Assembly (NCBI GenBank): GCA_938004235.1
Contig: CALKWL010000043.1
Span: 1-27,610 of the forward strand
Reading direction: 5' to 3'
DNA length: 27,610 nt
Source: an uncultured Gammaproteobacteria bacterium
GTDB taxonomy: Bacteria > Pseudomonadota > Gammaproteobacteria > Halothiobacillales > Halothiobacillaceae
Shown here: positions 1-8,074 of the stretch, piece after piece
How the letters are laid out: the number at the start of each line of letters is the position of its first letter
How positions within the stretch are numbered: position 1 is the first letter of the stretch
Made by a program: the position numbers and the translations under genes
The notes under the pieces: generated by a model
What the model saw: only the letters and a program-made list of their open reading frames with translations
What the model was told of the DNA's origin: nothing
Databases searched by the model: none

Positions 1-47
1 GAGATTGACTGACGTGACTGGAGTTCAGACGTGTGCTCTTCCGATCT
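1..47. other. Residual Illumina P7 index adapter (not genomic)
   Basis: Positions 14-47 equal the standard Illumina multiplexing read-2 adapter (GTGACTGGAGTTC...TTCCGATCT). Positions 1-5 (GAGAT) are the end of the P7 sequence and 6-13 would be an 8-nt index. Genomic sequence starts at about 48. Any reading frame crossing this point is artificial. Its presence means this is the raw end of an assembled contig. Confidence 0.97.
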
Positions 48-1048
48 AAAAGCTCGAAACCTACCGTGGCTTCTTCTTCAATTATTACGACACCACCTCA
101 CTCGAACGCACCAGCCACTTCATTTCCTTTGTCGATTCCGCCTGGCTGAGCGCGGGATTAATGACCGCGCGCATGGCCGAACCCAAGCTCAAGCCACGCA
201 TCGACACCCTGCTCAAACGCCAGAACTATGCCTTTTTCTACGATGCCAGAACAGGGCAGATGGCGCACGGCTACCATGTACAGCGCGATGCGCGCTCCAA
301 CAATCGTTACGGCCTGCTCTACTCCGAACCACGCCTCGGCAGCCTGATTGCCATCGGGCGTGGCGATGTACCTGAATCGCACTGGTTCGCCCTCTCGCGC
401 ACCTTCCCGACGGACTGGAGCTGGCAGAGCATGAGTCCGCTCAACCGCACCCCGCGCCTGGTCGATGGCTACAAGGTCACCGGCGGCTATTACGCATGGC
501 AGGGCTTGCGCTACCTTCCCTCCTGGGGCGGCAGCATGTTTGAAGCACTGATGCCCCTGCTCGTGCTCGACGATCAGGCCTATGCCCCGCACAGCCTGGG
601 AGCCAACGCGATTGCACATGTGGACATTCAGCGCCGCTATGCGCAGGAAGTGCTCAACCTGCCCGTCTGGGGCATGTCGCCTTCTGCCAACCCGCTTGGC
701 GGTTATGGCGAATACGGCATTTCAATTCTGGGCGTCAAAGGCTATGACGAAAGCGTGGTCACACCCCATGCGTCCGGCCTTGCCGCCATGCTGCGCCCAC
801 GCGAAGCGGTGTTGAACTTGCGCGAGCTGGCACAGCTGTATCCGATGTATGGCAACTTCGGCTTTTACGACGCGGTAGACCCCAAAAGCGGCAAGGTGGC
901 CTACAAATACCTCGCGCTGGATCAATCCATGCTGTTTCTCGGCCTGGCCAACACGGTCAAACCACACCTGGTACAACGTTTTTTTGCCGCTGACCCCGAC
1001 ATCAAACGTGCCCTGCCGGTGGTGCGCAGTGAAAACTTCTTCAAGTGA
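48..1048 (+). CDS. Glucoamylase-family protein (PF10091-like), 5'-truncated
   Basis: The frame is open from the adapter junction to the stop at 1046-1048, giving about 332 C-terminal residues; the true start lies off the contig. The segment YYAWQGLRYLPSWGGSMFEA, then APHSLGANAIAHVDIQRRYA, LPVWGMSPS, GYGEYGI, VVTPHASGLA and FGFYDAVDP is the conserved run of the putative glycoamylase domain. That domain occurs in GH144-type endo-beta-1,2-glucanases and in cyclic beta-1,2-glucan synthases. The family is well supported; the exact substrate is not. The following ABC ATPase and GH1 beta-glucosidase point to breakdown and uptake of a beta-glucan or its oligosaccharides. The internal ATG at 161 is not the real start, because family-like sequence (RGFFFNYYDTTSLERTSHFI) precedes it. 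Confidence 0.85.
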
Positions 1049-1074
1049 TCTCTTCATGAACACCCCCACTCTCC

Positions 1075-1149
1075 GTAGGGTGGATAAGCGAAGCGCATCC
1101 ACCTCCATGCCGTGGACATTGGCGGATGCGCTTCGCTTATCCGCCCTAC
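1075..1149. repeat. Inverted pair of GTAG-headed REP-like sequences
   Basis: A 29-nt arm at 1075-1103 (begins GTAGGGTGGATAAGC) is repeated in inverse at 1121-1149 with 27 of 29 positions matching and a 17-nt loop between. Each arm is itself an imperfect palindrome (GGTGGAT / ATCCACC) headed by GTAG, as in REP sequences mobilised by RAYT (TnpA-REP) proteins. It fills most of the gap between the glucoamylase-family gene and the ABC ATPase and may form a strong hairpin in the transcript. Confidence 0.85.
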
Positions 1150-1173
1150 GAGCGCCTACACGATGAAATCGCA

Positions 1174-2223
1174 ATGAACAGCCCCAGCGTCGAGTGCATC
1201 AACCTGTGCAAAACCTACCCCGGCGCCGAACGCCCGGTGATCGACGACCTGAGTCTTCAGGTGCAGCAAGGCGAACTGCTGGTGATGGTCGGCCCCTCCG
1301 GTTGCGGCAAATCCACTGTGTTGCGCATGATCGCCGGGCTGGAGTCGATCAGCTCGGGCGAATTACGCATCAATGGGCGGCGCGTCAACAAACTCGAACC
1401 CAAGGCGCGTGACGTGGCCATGGTGTTCCAGGACTACGCGCTCTACCCGCACATGAGCGTGCGTGACAACCTGGCTTTTCCGCTGAAAATGCGCCGCGTC
1501 CCCGCCGCCGAACAGGCCGGGAAAATCGCCCGCGTGGCCGAGATGCTGCAACTGGGCGAACTGCTGGAACGCAAACCGGCGCAACTTTCCGGCGGCCAGC
1601 GCCAACGCGTCGCCATGGGACGCGCCCTGATCCGCGAAGCCTCGGTATTCCTGCTGGATGAACCTCTCTCCAACCTCGATGCCAAGCTGCGCGTGCAGGT
1701 GCGTGCCGAAATCGCCGAATTGCAACGCCAGCTTGGCGCGACCATGCTCTATGTCACCCACGACCAGACTGAGGCCATGACCCTCGGCCAGCGCGTCGCC
1801 GTGTTCAATCAGGGCAAACTGCAACAAATCGCCACGCCGCGCGAACTCTACGACACGCCAGCCAATATTTTCGTGGCTGGGTTTATCGGCCAGCCGCCGA
1901 TGAATTTGATACCGGCAGCCTTGCTCCCCTATCCCCCGGAGGGCGCAGGAGACAAGCCCCACACCCTCGGCATTCGCCCGGAAAGCCTGCGCATCGCCGC
2001 CCTGAACGAACCCGGTCTGGCTGTTTGTGTCGATATGATCGAATTCCTTGGTCATGAAACCCTGGTACATGCCCACATCGAAAACACGCAGCACGCCATC
2101 ATCATGCGGATGCAGGGGCTGCACGAGCTGAACAGCGGAACCCAGATCAGGCTCGCCATCACCACTCCACCCCATCCATTTGATTCTCAAGGAGCTTATC
2201 TTGAAGGCCAGTTTCCCTCCTGA
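1174..2223 (+). CDS. Sugar ABC transporter ATP-binding protein (UgpC/MsmX/MalK type)
   Basis: A 349-residue ATPase that would energise import of a carbohydrate or glycerol-phosphate-type substrate through two permease subunits not present here (probably upstream of the contig end). Walker A is GPSGCGKST at residues 40-48. The Q-loop (VFQDYALYPHMSV), signature LSGGQRQRVAMGRAL, Walker B VFLLDEPLSNLD and H-loop YVTHDQTEAMTL follow in order. The C-terminal third is an OB-type regulatory domain (FIGQPPMNLIPA, LGIRPESL), which marks the CUT1/MalK class. The ATG at 1174 (MNSPSVECINL) is chosen over the in-frame ATG at 1126, because the latter lies inside the REP palindrome and encodes repeat sequence. 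The 3' end overlaps the GH1 gene by 23 nt, so the two are probably co-transcribed and translationally coupled. Confidence 0.92.
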   Translation: MNSPSVECINLCKTYPGAERPVIDDLSLQVQQGELLVMVGPSGCGKSTVLRMIAGLESISSGELRINGRRVNKLEPKARDVAMVFQDYALYPHMSVRDNLAFPLKMRRVPAAEQAGKIARVAEMLQLGELLERKPAQLSGGQRQRVAMGRALIREASVFLLDEPLSNLDAKLRVQVRAEIAELQRQLGATMLYVTHDQTEAMTLGQRVAVFNQGKLQQIATPRELYDTPANIFVAGFIGQPPMNLIPAALLPYPPEGAGDKPHTLGIRPESLRIAALNEPGLAVCVDMIEFLGHETLVHAHIENTQHAIIMRMQGLHELNSGTQIRLAITTPPHPFDSQGAYLEGQFPS

Positions 2224-3526
2224 CTTCACCTGGGGTGTCGCCACCTCGTCCTACCAGATCGAAGGCTCGCCGCTGGCCGACGGCGCGGGTCTGAGCAACT
2301 GGCACCGCTTTGCGCTGGAAAGCGGACGCATCCTCAACGACGATCACGGCGAAACCGCCTGCGACCACTATCGTCGTTCGCACGATGATGTTGCGTTGAT
2401 TAAGGAACTGGGTGTGGATGCCTACCGCTTCAGCTTCAACTGGGCGCGCATCCAGCCGCACGGCAAGGGTGCGGTGAATGAAAAAGGGCTGGATTTCTAC
2501 CGCCGTCTGGTCGATAGCCTGCTCGAACATGGCATCCGGCCCTTCGCCACCCTCCACCACTGGGACTTGCCAGCCACACTGGATGATCACGGCGGCTGGC
2601 TCAACCGCGACACCGCCTACCGTTTTGCTGATTTCACCGAAATCATGACCCGTGCGCTGGATGGCCAGATTCAGGACTGGTGCACCTTCAACGAGCCCTG
2701 GGTCATCATGCACGAAGGCTATGTCAACGGCGCGCACCCGCCCGGCCTGCGCGATCTGGCCCATGCCCCCAACGTCGCCCACAACCTGCTGCGCGCCCAT
2801 GCCGAAGCCGTGCGCGCCTACCGTGCGAATGGCTCGCATCGCATTGGTATCGTCGTCAATATCGAGCCGAAATATGCTGCCAGTGATTCGTTGGATGATC
2901 TGGAGGCACAGGCGCGCGCTGAAAGCTACATGAATCGCCTGTTTATCGACCCGATTATCACCGGCGAATGGCCTCAGCCTTTGGTTGAATTTATGGGTGA
3001 AGATGCCTGGCGTGAGGTGCTGAAGGAATCCACCACCCCGCTGCGCGAACCTATTGACTGGCTCGGCGTGAATTATTACAGCCGTAGCGTGATTGGCCAC
3101 AAACCAGGCGGATTTCTCAACACGACCAGCGTGCGCCAACCCGGCACGCACACCGAAATGAACTGGGAAGTTTTCCCGCAAGGCCTGACTGACACCCTGC
3201 TCTGGCTAAGTGAGCGCACCCAGGGCATGCCGCTATACGTGACCGAAAACGGCGCCGCTTTCGACGACCCGCCCGTGATCGGCGGTCGCGTGGCCGATGC
3301 GGCGCGCGTCGATTATTTGCACGAACACCTGCACGCCGCCGCCCAAGCCATTGAACAGGGCGTGAACCTGCGCGGTTATTTTGCCTGGTCATTGCTGGAC
3401 AACTTCGAATGGCAGTTCGGCTATTCCAAGCGTTTCGGCCTGGTGCATGTTGATCCGGCCACGCAAAAGCGCACCCTCAAGGACAGCGCACACTTTTTTG
3501 CCGAAGTCTGCCGTCTGCACACGTAA
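2201..3526 (+). CDS. GH1 family beta-glucosidase
   Basis: A 441-residue cytoplasmic-type retaining beta-glucosidase of glycoside hydrolase family 1; no signal peptide is seen. The start FPPDFTWGVATSSYQIEG is typical of the family. TLHHWDLP, the acid/base motif TFNEPW (Glu165) and the nucleophile motif YVTENG (Glu349) are all present, and the tail WSLLDNFEWQFGYSKRFGLVHVD is canonical. The TTG at 2201 is preferred because AAGGAG sits six bases before it (2189-2194); the earlier TTG at 2180 has no such signal. It would hydrolyse short beta-linked gluco-oligosaccharides brought in by the adjoining ABC importer. Confidence 0.95.
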   Translation: MKASFPPDFTWGVATSSYQIEGSPLADGAGLSNWHRFALESGRILNDDHGETACDHYRRSHDDVALIKELGVDAYRFSFNWARIQPHGKGAVNEKGLDFYRRLVDSLLEHGIRPFATLHHWDLPATLDDHGGWLNRDTAYRFADFTEIMTRALDGQIQDWCTFNEPWVIMHEGYVNGAHPPGLRDLAHAPNVAHNLLRAHAEAVRAYRANGSHRIGIVVNIEPKYAASDSLDDLEAQARAESYMNRLFIDPIITGEWPQPLVEFMGEDAWREVLKESTTPLREPIDWLGVNYYSRSVIGHKPGGFLNTTSVRQPGTHTEMNWEVFPQGLTDTLLWLSERTQGMPLYVTENGAAFDDPPVIGGRVADAARVDYLHEHLHAAAQAIEQGVNLRGYFAWSLLDNFEWQFGYSKRFGLVHVDPATQKRTLKDSAHFFAEVCRLHT

Positions 3527-3527
3527 C

Positions 3528-3556
3528 AGGCGGCTGACACAGCATTTCAGCCGCCT
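3528..3556 (+). terminator. Hairpin after the GH1 gene, possible terminator
   Basis: AGGCGGCTGA (3528-3537) pairs perfectly with TCAGCCGCCT (3547-3556) around a 9-nt loop, starting two bases after the GH1 stop. There is no T-run directly behind it. A second 11-bp hairpin ending in a T-run (3587-3614, inside repeat alpha copy A) may do the actual terminating. Confidence 0.5.
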
Positions 3557-3559
3557 ATT

Positions 3560-3706
3560 ATGGCGGGACATGGATGTCCCGCACGCAAATCAATCACATA
3601 AGTGATTGATTTTTCGCTATCGAGTCCGGGCGTGAACGCGAAGCTGGCGTAAGCCCACCGGGCTCGATAGGGTTGAAAAACTCATGGATGAGGTTTTTCA
3701 ACCTCT
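3560..3706 (+). repeat. Structured repeat alpha, copy A
   Basis: Four consecutive hairpins: GCGGGACAT/ATGTCCCGC (3563-3582), an 11-bp stem 3587-3597/3602-3612 with a 4-nt loop, a 13-bp stem 3617-3629/3658-3670, and an 11-bp stem 3671-3681/3693-3703. The block recurs in the same orientation at 6984-7149 on the other side of the DUF1800-DUF1501 pair. Two stems carry compensating base-pair differences between the copies. No coding potential is apparent. It may be a structured RNA or a non-autonomous mobile repeat. Confidence 0.8.
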
Positions 3707-3828
3707 TGATAATCCATCCGCAAATTCTCCTTTTTTTCTTCACACCCAAACGCGTCAAAGCTCACTAACATCTCCCCTGAGCACCCACCCCGACACCAGC
3801 AGCCTGTCGGAGCGTGCTTTTAGGGAAA

Positions 3829-3976
3829 CGCTGATTTATTCAGCGTTTCCTGTCCGGGGCATGAGTGCCCCGGCGCGAGCGAGGGCATAACCCCTTGTTT
3901 CGCATGAGCAACCGCGCATTCACTTCGCGGCAAGCCGAGCTGAAAAAAAACCACGGATGGATTTTTTCAGCACTTC
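3829..3976 (+). repeat. Possible diverged copy C of repeat alpha
   Basis: The order of hairpins resembles copy A: CCGGGGCA-TGAG-TGCCCCGG (about 3854-3873) in place of the GGGACAT hairpin, a GCGGCAAGCCG-like middle, and GCTGAAAAAA...TTTTTTCAGC in place of the GGTTGAAAAAC hairpin. Base identity is low, so membership rests on architecture and shared words only. Confidence 0.4.
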
Positions 3977-3990
3977 CTCAGGGGATCAAC

Positions 3991-5544
3991 ATGAGCCTAT
4001 CGTCCACCAACACCACCATCCTGCCGCAGCAGGCCGCTCGCTTTTTGCAACAGGCCAGCTTTGCATCAACATCAAACGATATTGCCGCCGCCCAGGCCCA
4101 GGGCTATGCAGCCTGGCTGGAAAAAGAATTCAATCAGCCCCTTTCTCCCGGCAACTTCGACTGGCTGCTCGATCACGGCTATGCCGACGCGCAATACCTC
4201 ACCAATTTTGCAGGCGCGGCTCCGGCCATCTGGCAACGCCTGATCAGCGCACCCGACGTGCTGCGCCAACGCATCGCACTCGCCCTGTCGGAGTTTTTCG
4301 TCGTCGGCGCCCAGGGCATCAGCGCCCTGCCCTACCGCCAATTCGTCATGGCGGCCTGGTGGGATCTGCTCTGCACCCACGCCTTTGGCAACTTCCGCGA
4401 TCTGCTGGAAGCCGTCACGCTCAGTCCAGCCATGGGGCGCTACCTGAATACTGCCGGCAACCAAAAAGAAGATCCGGCCACAGGACGCCAGCCCGATGAA
4501 AACTACGCCCGCGAAGTGCTGCAACTGTTCACCATTGGCCTGCACCTGCTCAACCCGGATGGCAGCGTACAGACCGACGCCACGGGTCGCGCCATCGAAA
4601 GTTATACCCAGGACGACGTGACCCAGCTCGCACGCGTGTTTACCGGATGGACGATTCCCGTCACCCGCCAAACGACGACGCCTGAGTTCGCCCGCCTGCC
4701 CATGACGCTTATTCCTTCAAGGCATTCAACCCTGGAGGCGCGCTTTCTGGGCGCGGTCGTCCCGGCGGGCACAGACGGCGCGACCGCACTGCGCATTGCG
4801 CTGGACACCTTATTCACACACCCGAATGTCGCTCCATTTTTCGGCAAACAGATGATCCAACGTCTAGTGACCAGCAACCCGAGTCCGGCCTATATCGCCC
4901 GCGTCGCCGCGGCCTTCGACAACAATGGCCGGGGAGTACGCGGCGACATACAGGCCGTAGTGCGCGCTGTACTGCTGGATGACGAGGCGCGAGGAGATGC
5001 CGGCCTGAGTAGCACGAATTTCGGCAAGCTGCGCGAGCCCGCCTTGCGCTTCCTGCATTGGGCGCGCAGCTTCGGCGCCGCGTCAAACGATGGGCAATGG
5101 AATATCGGCGACCTGAGCGACGCAGGCACGGCACTTGGGCAACAACCGCTCAATGCACCCTCGGTATTCAACTTCTTCCGCCCTGGCTACATGCCACCGA
5201 ACACTGCCATGGCCGTCCAAGGTCTGGTCGCGCCGGAGTTTCAGCTTGTGCACGAAACCAGCGTGGCGGGTTACATGAACTTCATGCAAAGCGTGATTGC
5301 GGCAGGACGGGGCGGCGTACGCGCCAACTACAACACCGAACTCGCCCTCGCCCAGGACGCGGAAGCGCTGACCCAGCACCTGAACCTGGTGCTGTGCGCC
5401 AATCGCATGAGCAGCGCCGCCTTCACCACGATCCGCGACGCCGTTAACTCGATCAATGCGCGCACCGATGCCGGTCGCCGCAGCCGGGTTTATGCCGCCA
5501 TCCTCATGACCATGTGTTGCCCCGACTACCTGATTCAAAAGTGA
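3991..5544 (+). CDS. DUF1800 family protein
   Basis: 517 residues of the DUF1800 family, whose biochemical role is not established. Family hallmarks are visible: the N-terminal segment AARFLQQASFA with AQGYAAWLEKEF, then RQRIALALSEFFVV, the block FRDLLEAVTLSPAMGRYLN, PDENYAREVLQLFTIGLHLL, VARVFTGW-like sequence and, near the end, PSVFNFFRPGY. No signal peptide is obvious. The ATG at 3991 follows AGGGGA by about five bases; the upstream ATG at 3865 lies in repeat sequence. It sits seven bases before a DUF1501 gene. The DUF1800-DUF1501 pairing is widespread in bacteria, so the two products very likely act together, probably at or outside the cell envelope given the partner's Tat signal. Confidence 0.9.
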   Translation: MSLSSTNTTILPQQAARFLQQASFASTSNDIAAAQAQGYAAWLEKEFNQPLSPGNFDWLLDHGYADAQYLTNFAGAAPAIWQRLISAPDVLRQRIALALSEFFVVGAQGISALPYRQFVMAAWWDLLCTHAFGNFRDLLEAVTLSPAMGRYLNTAGNQKEDPATGRQPDENYAREVLQLFTIGLHLLNPDGSVQTDATGRAIESYTQDDVTQLARVFTGWTIPVTRQTTTPEFARLPMTLIPSRHSTLEARFLGAVVPAGTDGATALRIALDTLFTHPNVAPFFGKQMIQRLVTSNPSPAYIARVAAAFDNNGRGVRGDIQAVVRAVLLDDEARGDAGLSSTNFGKLREPALRFLHWARSFGAASNDGQWNIGDLSDAGTALGQQPLNAPSVFNFFRPGYMPPNTAMAVQGLVAPEFQLVHETSVAGYMNFMQSVIAAGRGGVRANYNTELALAQDAEALTQHLNLVLCANRMSSAAFTTIRDAVNSINARTDAGRRSRVYAAILMTMCCPDYLIQK

Positions 5545-5551
5545 GAGTGCC

Positions 5552-6940
5552 ATGAATATCAACCATCTTCCCGACATGGCGCGCCGCGCCTTCCTCAAGC
5601 GCAGCGCCGCCCTAGGCATCACCAGCGCGCTCGCCCCCTGGGCTCTACAACTCTCCATGCTGGGCGAGGCTGCCGCCGCCCAGTCCGCGTCCGATGATTA
5701 CAAAGCGCTGGTCTGCGTCTTTTTCAGCGGAGGGAATGACTATGCCAATACCCTGGTTCCGGTCGACAACGCCCACTATGCACAATACGCCGCCCTACGC
5801 TCCAACATCGCCACCGCGCAAGATCGTTTATTCGGCACGACGCTGAACCCGCTGTCACCGTTGGCGGACGGTCTGCAATTCGCCCTTGCGCCTGAGCTGG
5901 CACCGCTCAAACCGATTTGGGATGCGCAACATCTCGCCGTCCAGCTCAATGTTGGTCCGCTGGTCGTGCCCACGACGGTCACACAGTACAACGCAAAAAG
6001 CGTCCCCCTGCCGCCGAAACTATTCTCGCACAACGATCAGACCAGCCTATGGCAATCCGGTCTGACCGAAGGCGCCGCTTCGGGCTGGGGCGGGCGCATG
6101 GGCGATCTGCTGCTTGCCTCCAACAGCAGCAGCGTCTTCACCTGCATTTCAGCCAGCGGCAACGCCGCCTTTCTCTCCGGCCAAACGGTCGCGCAGTACC
6201 AAATCAGCGCCTCGGGCGCGATTCCGATCAACGGCATCAGCAACGCACTCTATGGCTCGGCCATCTGCCAGAACGCGCTGCGCAGCCTGATTACCCAAGG
6301 CGACGCAGATGTTTTCGAAGACGAGTACAGCCGCGTGGTGCGCCGCTCGATCGACGCCCAGGCGCAAGTCGCCACCGGGCTGGCCGGCGTTCCGCCGCTC
6401 AACACGCCTTTCGACAACGCAAACAACCTTGCCATGCAGCTCAAAATCGTGGCTCAGCTGATCGCGGCGCGCAGTGCACTGGGCGCCAGGCGTCAGGTTT
6501 TCCTGGTTTCACTCGGCGGCTTCGATCTGCACGACAGCCTGCTCGCCAACCATCCCGGCCTGTTGAGCAACATTGCCAACGCCATGCGCGCGTTTTACGA
6601 CGCCACCGTGGAACTGGGCGTTGCACAGAACGTCACCACCTTCACCGCCTCGGACTTTGGACGCACGCTCAGCAGCAACGGTGACGGCTCCGATCACGGC
6701 TGGGGCAGCCACCATTTCGTCATGGGCGGCGCGGTCAAGGGGCAGCAATTCTACGGCTCAGCGCCCGCTATTGCCGTGAATGGCCCAGATGACGTGGGGC
6801 AAGGGCGCCTGCTGCCGACCACTTCGGTAGATCAATACGCCGCCACCTTCGCACGCTGGATGGGCATCCCGGACAGCGAAATGGCCTGGGTGATGCCCAA
6901 TATCGGCAATTTTGCCAGCAGCAATCTCGGCTTTGTATGA
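5552..6940 (+). CDS. DUF1501 family protein, Tat-exported
   Basis: 462 residues of the DUF1501 family, related in fold to sulfatase/alkaline-phosphatase-type hydrolases; the substrate is unknown. Residues 10-42 form a twin-arginine signal: ARRAFLKRS (Arg11-Arg12) followed by a hydrophobic stretch ending AAAAQS. Family motifs are VCVFFSGGNDYANTLVP, LFSHNDQTSLWQSG, GGFDLHDSLLANHPGLL, FTASDFGRTLSSNGDGSDHGWGSHH and GRLLPTTSVDQYAATFARWMG. The DFGRT...DHGWG segment is the probable metal or active-site region. The start at 5552 lies seven bases after the DUF1800 stop, so the two form an operon. Repeat alpha copy B begins 43 bases after the stop. Confidence 0.92.
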   Translation: MNINHLPDMARRAFLKRSAALGITSALAPWALQLSMLGEAAAAQSASDDYKALVCVFFSGGNDYANTLVPVDNAHYAQYAALRSNIATAQDRLFGTTLNPLSPLADGLQFALAPELAPLKPIWDAQHLAVQLNVGPLVVPTTVTQYNAKSVPLPPKLFSHNDQTSLWQSGLTEGAASGWGGRMGDLLLASNSSSVFTCISASGNAAFLSGQTVAQYQISASGAIPINGISNALYGSAICQNALRSLITQGDADVFEDEYSRVVRRSIDAQAQVATGLAGVPPLNTPFDNANNLAMQLKIVAQLIAARSALGARRQVFLVSLGGFDLHDSLLANHPGLLSNIANAMRAFYDATVELGVAQNVTTFTASDFGRTLSSNGDGSDHGWGSHHFVMGGAVKGQQFYGSAPAIAVNGPDDVGQGRLLPTTSVDQYAATFARWMGIPDSEMAWVMPNIGNFASSNLGFV

Positions 6941-6946
6941 GAATCG

Positions 6947-6980
6947 GTTTTTTGCGCCGCAATGCGCCGTTCAGCAGACT
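6947..6980 (+). repeat. Fragment of the beta-element right end
   Basis: The stretch GGTTTTTTGCGCCGCAATGC followed by GCCGTTCAGC matches 10466-10495 in the beta element almost base for base (two substitutions). It lies between the DUF1501 stop and repeat alpha copy B, which shows that the repeat families in this contig are assembled from shared modules. Confidence 0.7.
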
Positions 6981-6983
6981 GTC

Positions 6984-7149
6984 ATGGCGGGACATGGACA
7001 TCCCGCGTACAAATCAATCACTTACGTGACTGACTTGTCGCGATCGAGTCCGGACGTAAACGCGGACTTCGTCAGCTTCGCATTAAGCTGGCGTAAGCCC
7101 ACCGGACTCGATCGGGCTGAAAGACTCATGGGTGAGTTTTTCAGCCTCC
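6984..7149 (+). repeat. Structured repeat alpha, copy B
   Basis: Second clear copy of the four-hairpin block at 3560-3706, same orientation, with about 20 extra bases in the third loop. The third stem (7041-7053/7102-7114) and fourth stem (7115-7127/7134-7146) are both 13 pairs. Relative to copy A, T-A has become G-C (7042/7113), T-A has become C-G (7117/7144), and a T-G wobble has become T-A (7049/7106). It separates the DUF1501 gene from the convergent gene at 7190. Confidence 0.8.
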
Positions 7150-7189
7150 TGTTGGGGCAGCCTCTGAGGCAAGAACGGGGACGCACAAC

Positions 7190-7951
7190 CTACTTCACCT
7201 GCTGCCTCAATACCTCCTTCATCAGCATCTGAATCTGCGGATCGTTCATGTCCGGGATGCCGTTCGGCATTCCCGGCAACGCGGTCGTATGGGCTTTTTT
7301 CGGCAAGACAAACAGGGCATCGGCCAGTTTTGCATCTGCAATACGTTGCAGACGCATACCGCTTCCCTGGTTTTCCTGCGAACGCAAAATGCCCTTCTCG
7401 CGCAGAGCCGGGTGCTCGCGCATTTCGCGGAAAGTCGCTGAAACCTGAGCCCCGCCCATGGACGACTCCATATGCTCGCCCACCTGCTCCATCGCCTGGC
7501 TGAGCACTCTTGCTCGCGCATCCTTGGAAAGCACAACCTCACCCGCATGGCGGCCATCGCTCCAGCGATAAATCTCGCCCTCCACGCCTGCCACCGTTTC
7601 ACGCTTACCGGTCGGCTCCAGGCTAAGCTTCGCCGCAGCGTTCGACCTGGCATCTGCGCCGCCCAAAGCACTGGCGATGCCCGCCACCATGGCCATATCC
7701 ATCACTTCCCCCTGCGGGGTGACGGCATACAACTTATCCTTGAGCAGCAGCAGAGCGCCGGTCTCGTCCGGCTTTTTGCCCTTAAAGTCATAGCGCACAT
7801 GCTGTGCGTCACGATACTGAATGGTCAGCGTCCCAGCGCTCGCATTCTTCTCATCACTCAGGCTGTACACGCCCGTCATGTCCGCCTGAGCCGTCATGCC
7901 CGCGCTTCCCGCCAGCAAAAACAGCGTCACTCTAAGCCCCTGGAAATTCAT
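7190..7951 (-). CDS. Exported protein of unknown function (DUF4412-like, tentative)
   Basis: 253 residues. The start at 7951 (MNFQGLRVTLFLLAGSAGMT, with GGGAG upstream) gives a classical Sec signal peptide with likely cleavage after TAQA. The mature part begins DMTGVYSLSDEK and then alternates short beta-type stretches (GTLTIQYRDAQHVRYDF, LLLLKDKLYAVTPQGEVMDM) with a central KRETVAGVEGEIYRWSDG segment. This resembles small periplasmic DUF4412-type proteins in which an exported beta-rich domain carries a measured metal or lipid role only rarely. The C-terminal third is charged and rich in Met and Gln (NDPQIQMLMKEVLRQQVK). The family call is a guess from pattern; export is well supported. It is transcribed towards repeat alpha copy B and divergently from the decarboxylase gene. 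Confidence 0.7.
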   Translation of the reverse strand: MNFQGLRVTLFLLAGSAGMTAQADMTGVYSLSDEKNASAGTLTIQYRDAQHVRYDFKGKKPDETGALLLLKDKLYAVTPQGEVMDMAMVAGIASALGGADARSNAAAKLSLEPTGKRETVAGVEGEIYRWSDGRHAGEVVLSKDARARVLSQAMEQVGEHMESSMGGAQVSATFREMREHPALREKGILRSQENQGSGMRLQRIADAKLADALFVLPKKAHTTALPGMPNGIPDMNDPQIQMLMKEVLRQQVK

Positions 7952-8074
7952 TGCGCTCCCCCCGTGAAATACACCCGCCAAGCCCATGGCGGGTGACAAA
8001 ATTTTGACATGCTTTTGCCATCTTGCACGCTGTACAATCGCGCATCTTTTCACCAAGCAACTAAAGGGTCGCCC

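Larger units (their letters stand above)
3527..3990. other. 464-bp gene-free stretch made of palindromic repeats
   Basis: No credible gene is seen. The stretch holds the GH1 hairpin (3528-3556), repeat alpha copy A (3560-3706), an isolated half of the gamma terminal repeat AGCAGCCTGTCGG (3798-3810), a hairpin AAACGCTGA-TTTAT-TCAGCGTTT (about 3828-3850) and a possible diverged alpha copy C up to about 3976. The DUF1800 gene follows. Confidence 0.75.

Noticed and set aside
31..375. Short plus-strand frame starting in the first 50 bases
   Set aside because: It begins within the Illumina adapter and runs out of phase with the glucoamylase-family frame.
1126..1173. Earlier ATG for the sugar ABC ATPase
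   Set aside because: It lies in the right arm of the REP palindrome and encodes repeat sequence; homology starts at 1174.
3560..3706. CRISPR-like array from the serial palindromes
   Set aside because: The hairpins differ from each other and there are no equal spacers or cas genes.
8004..8038. TTGACA at 8004-8009 and TACAAT at 8033-8038 upstream of the decarboxylase gene
   Set aside because: The 23-base spacing is too long for a sigma70 promoter; either box may belong to another, weaker pair.
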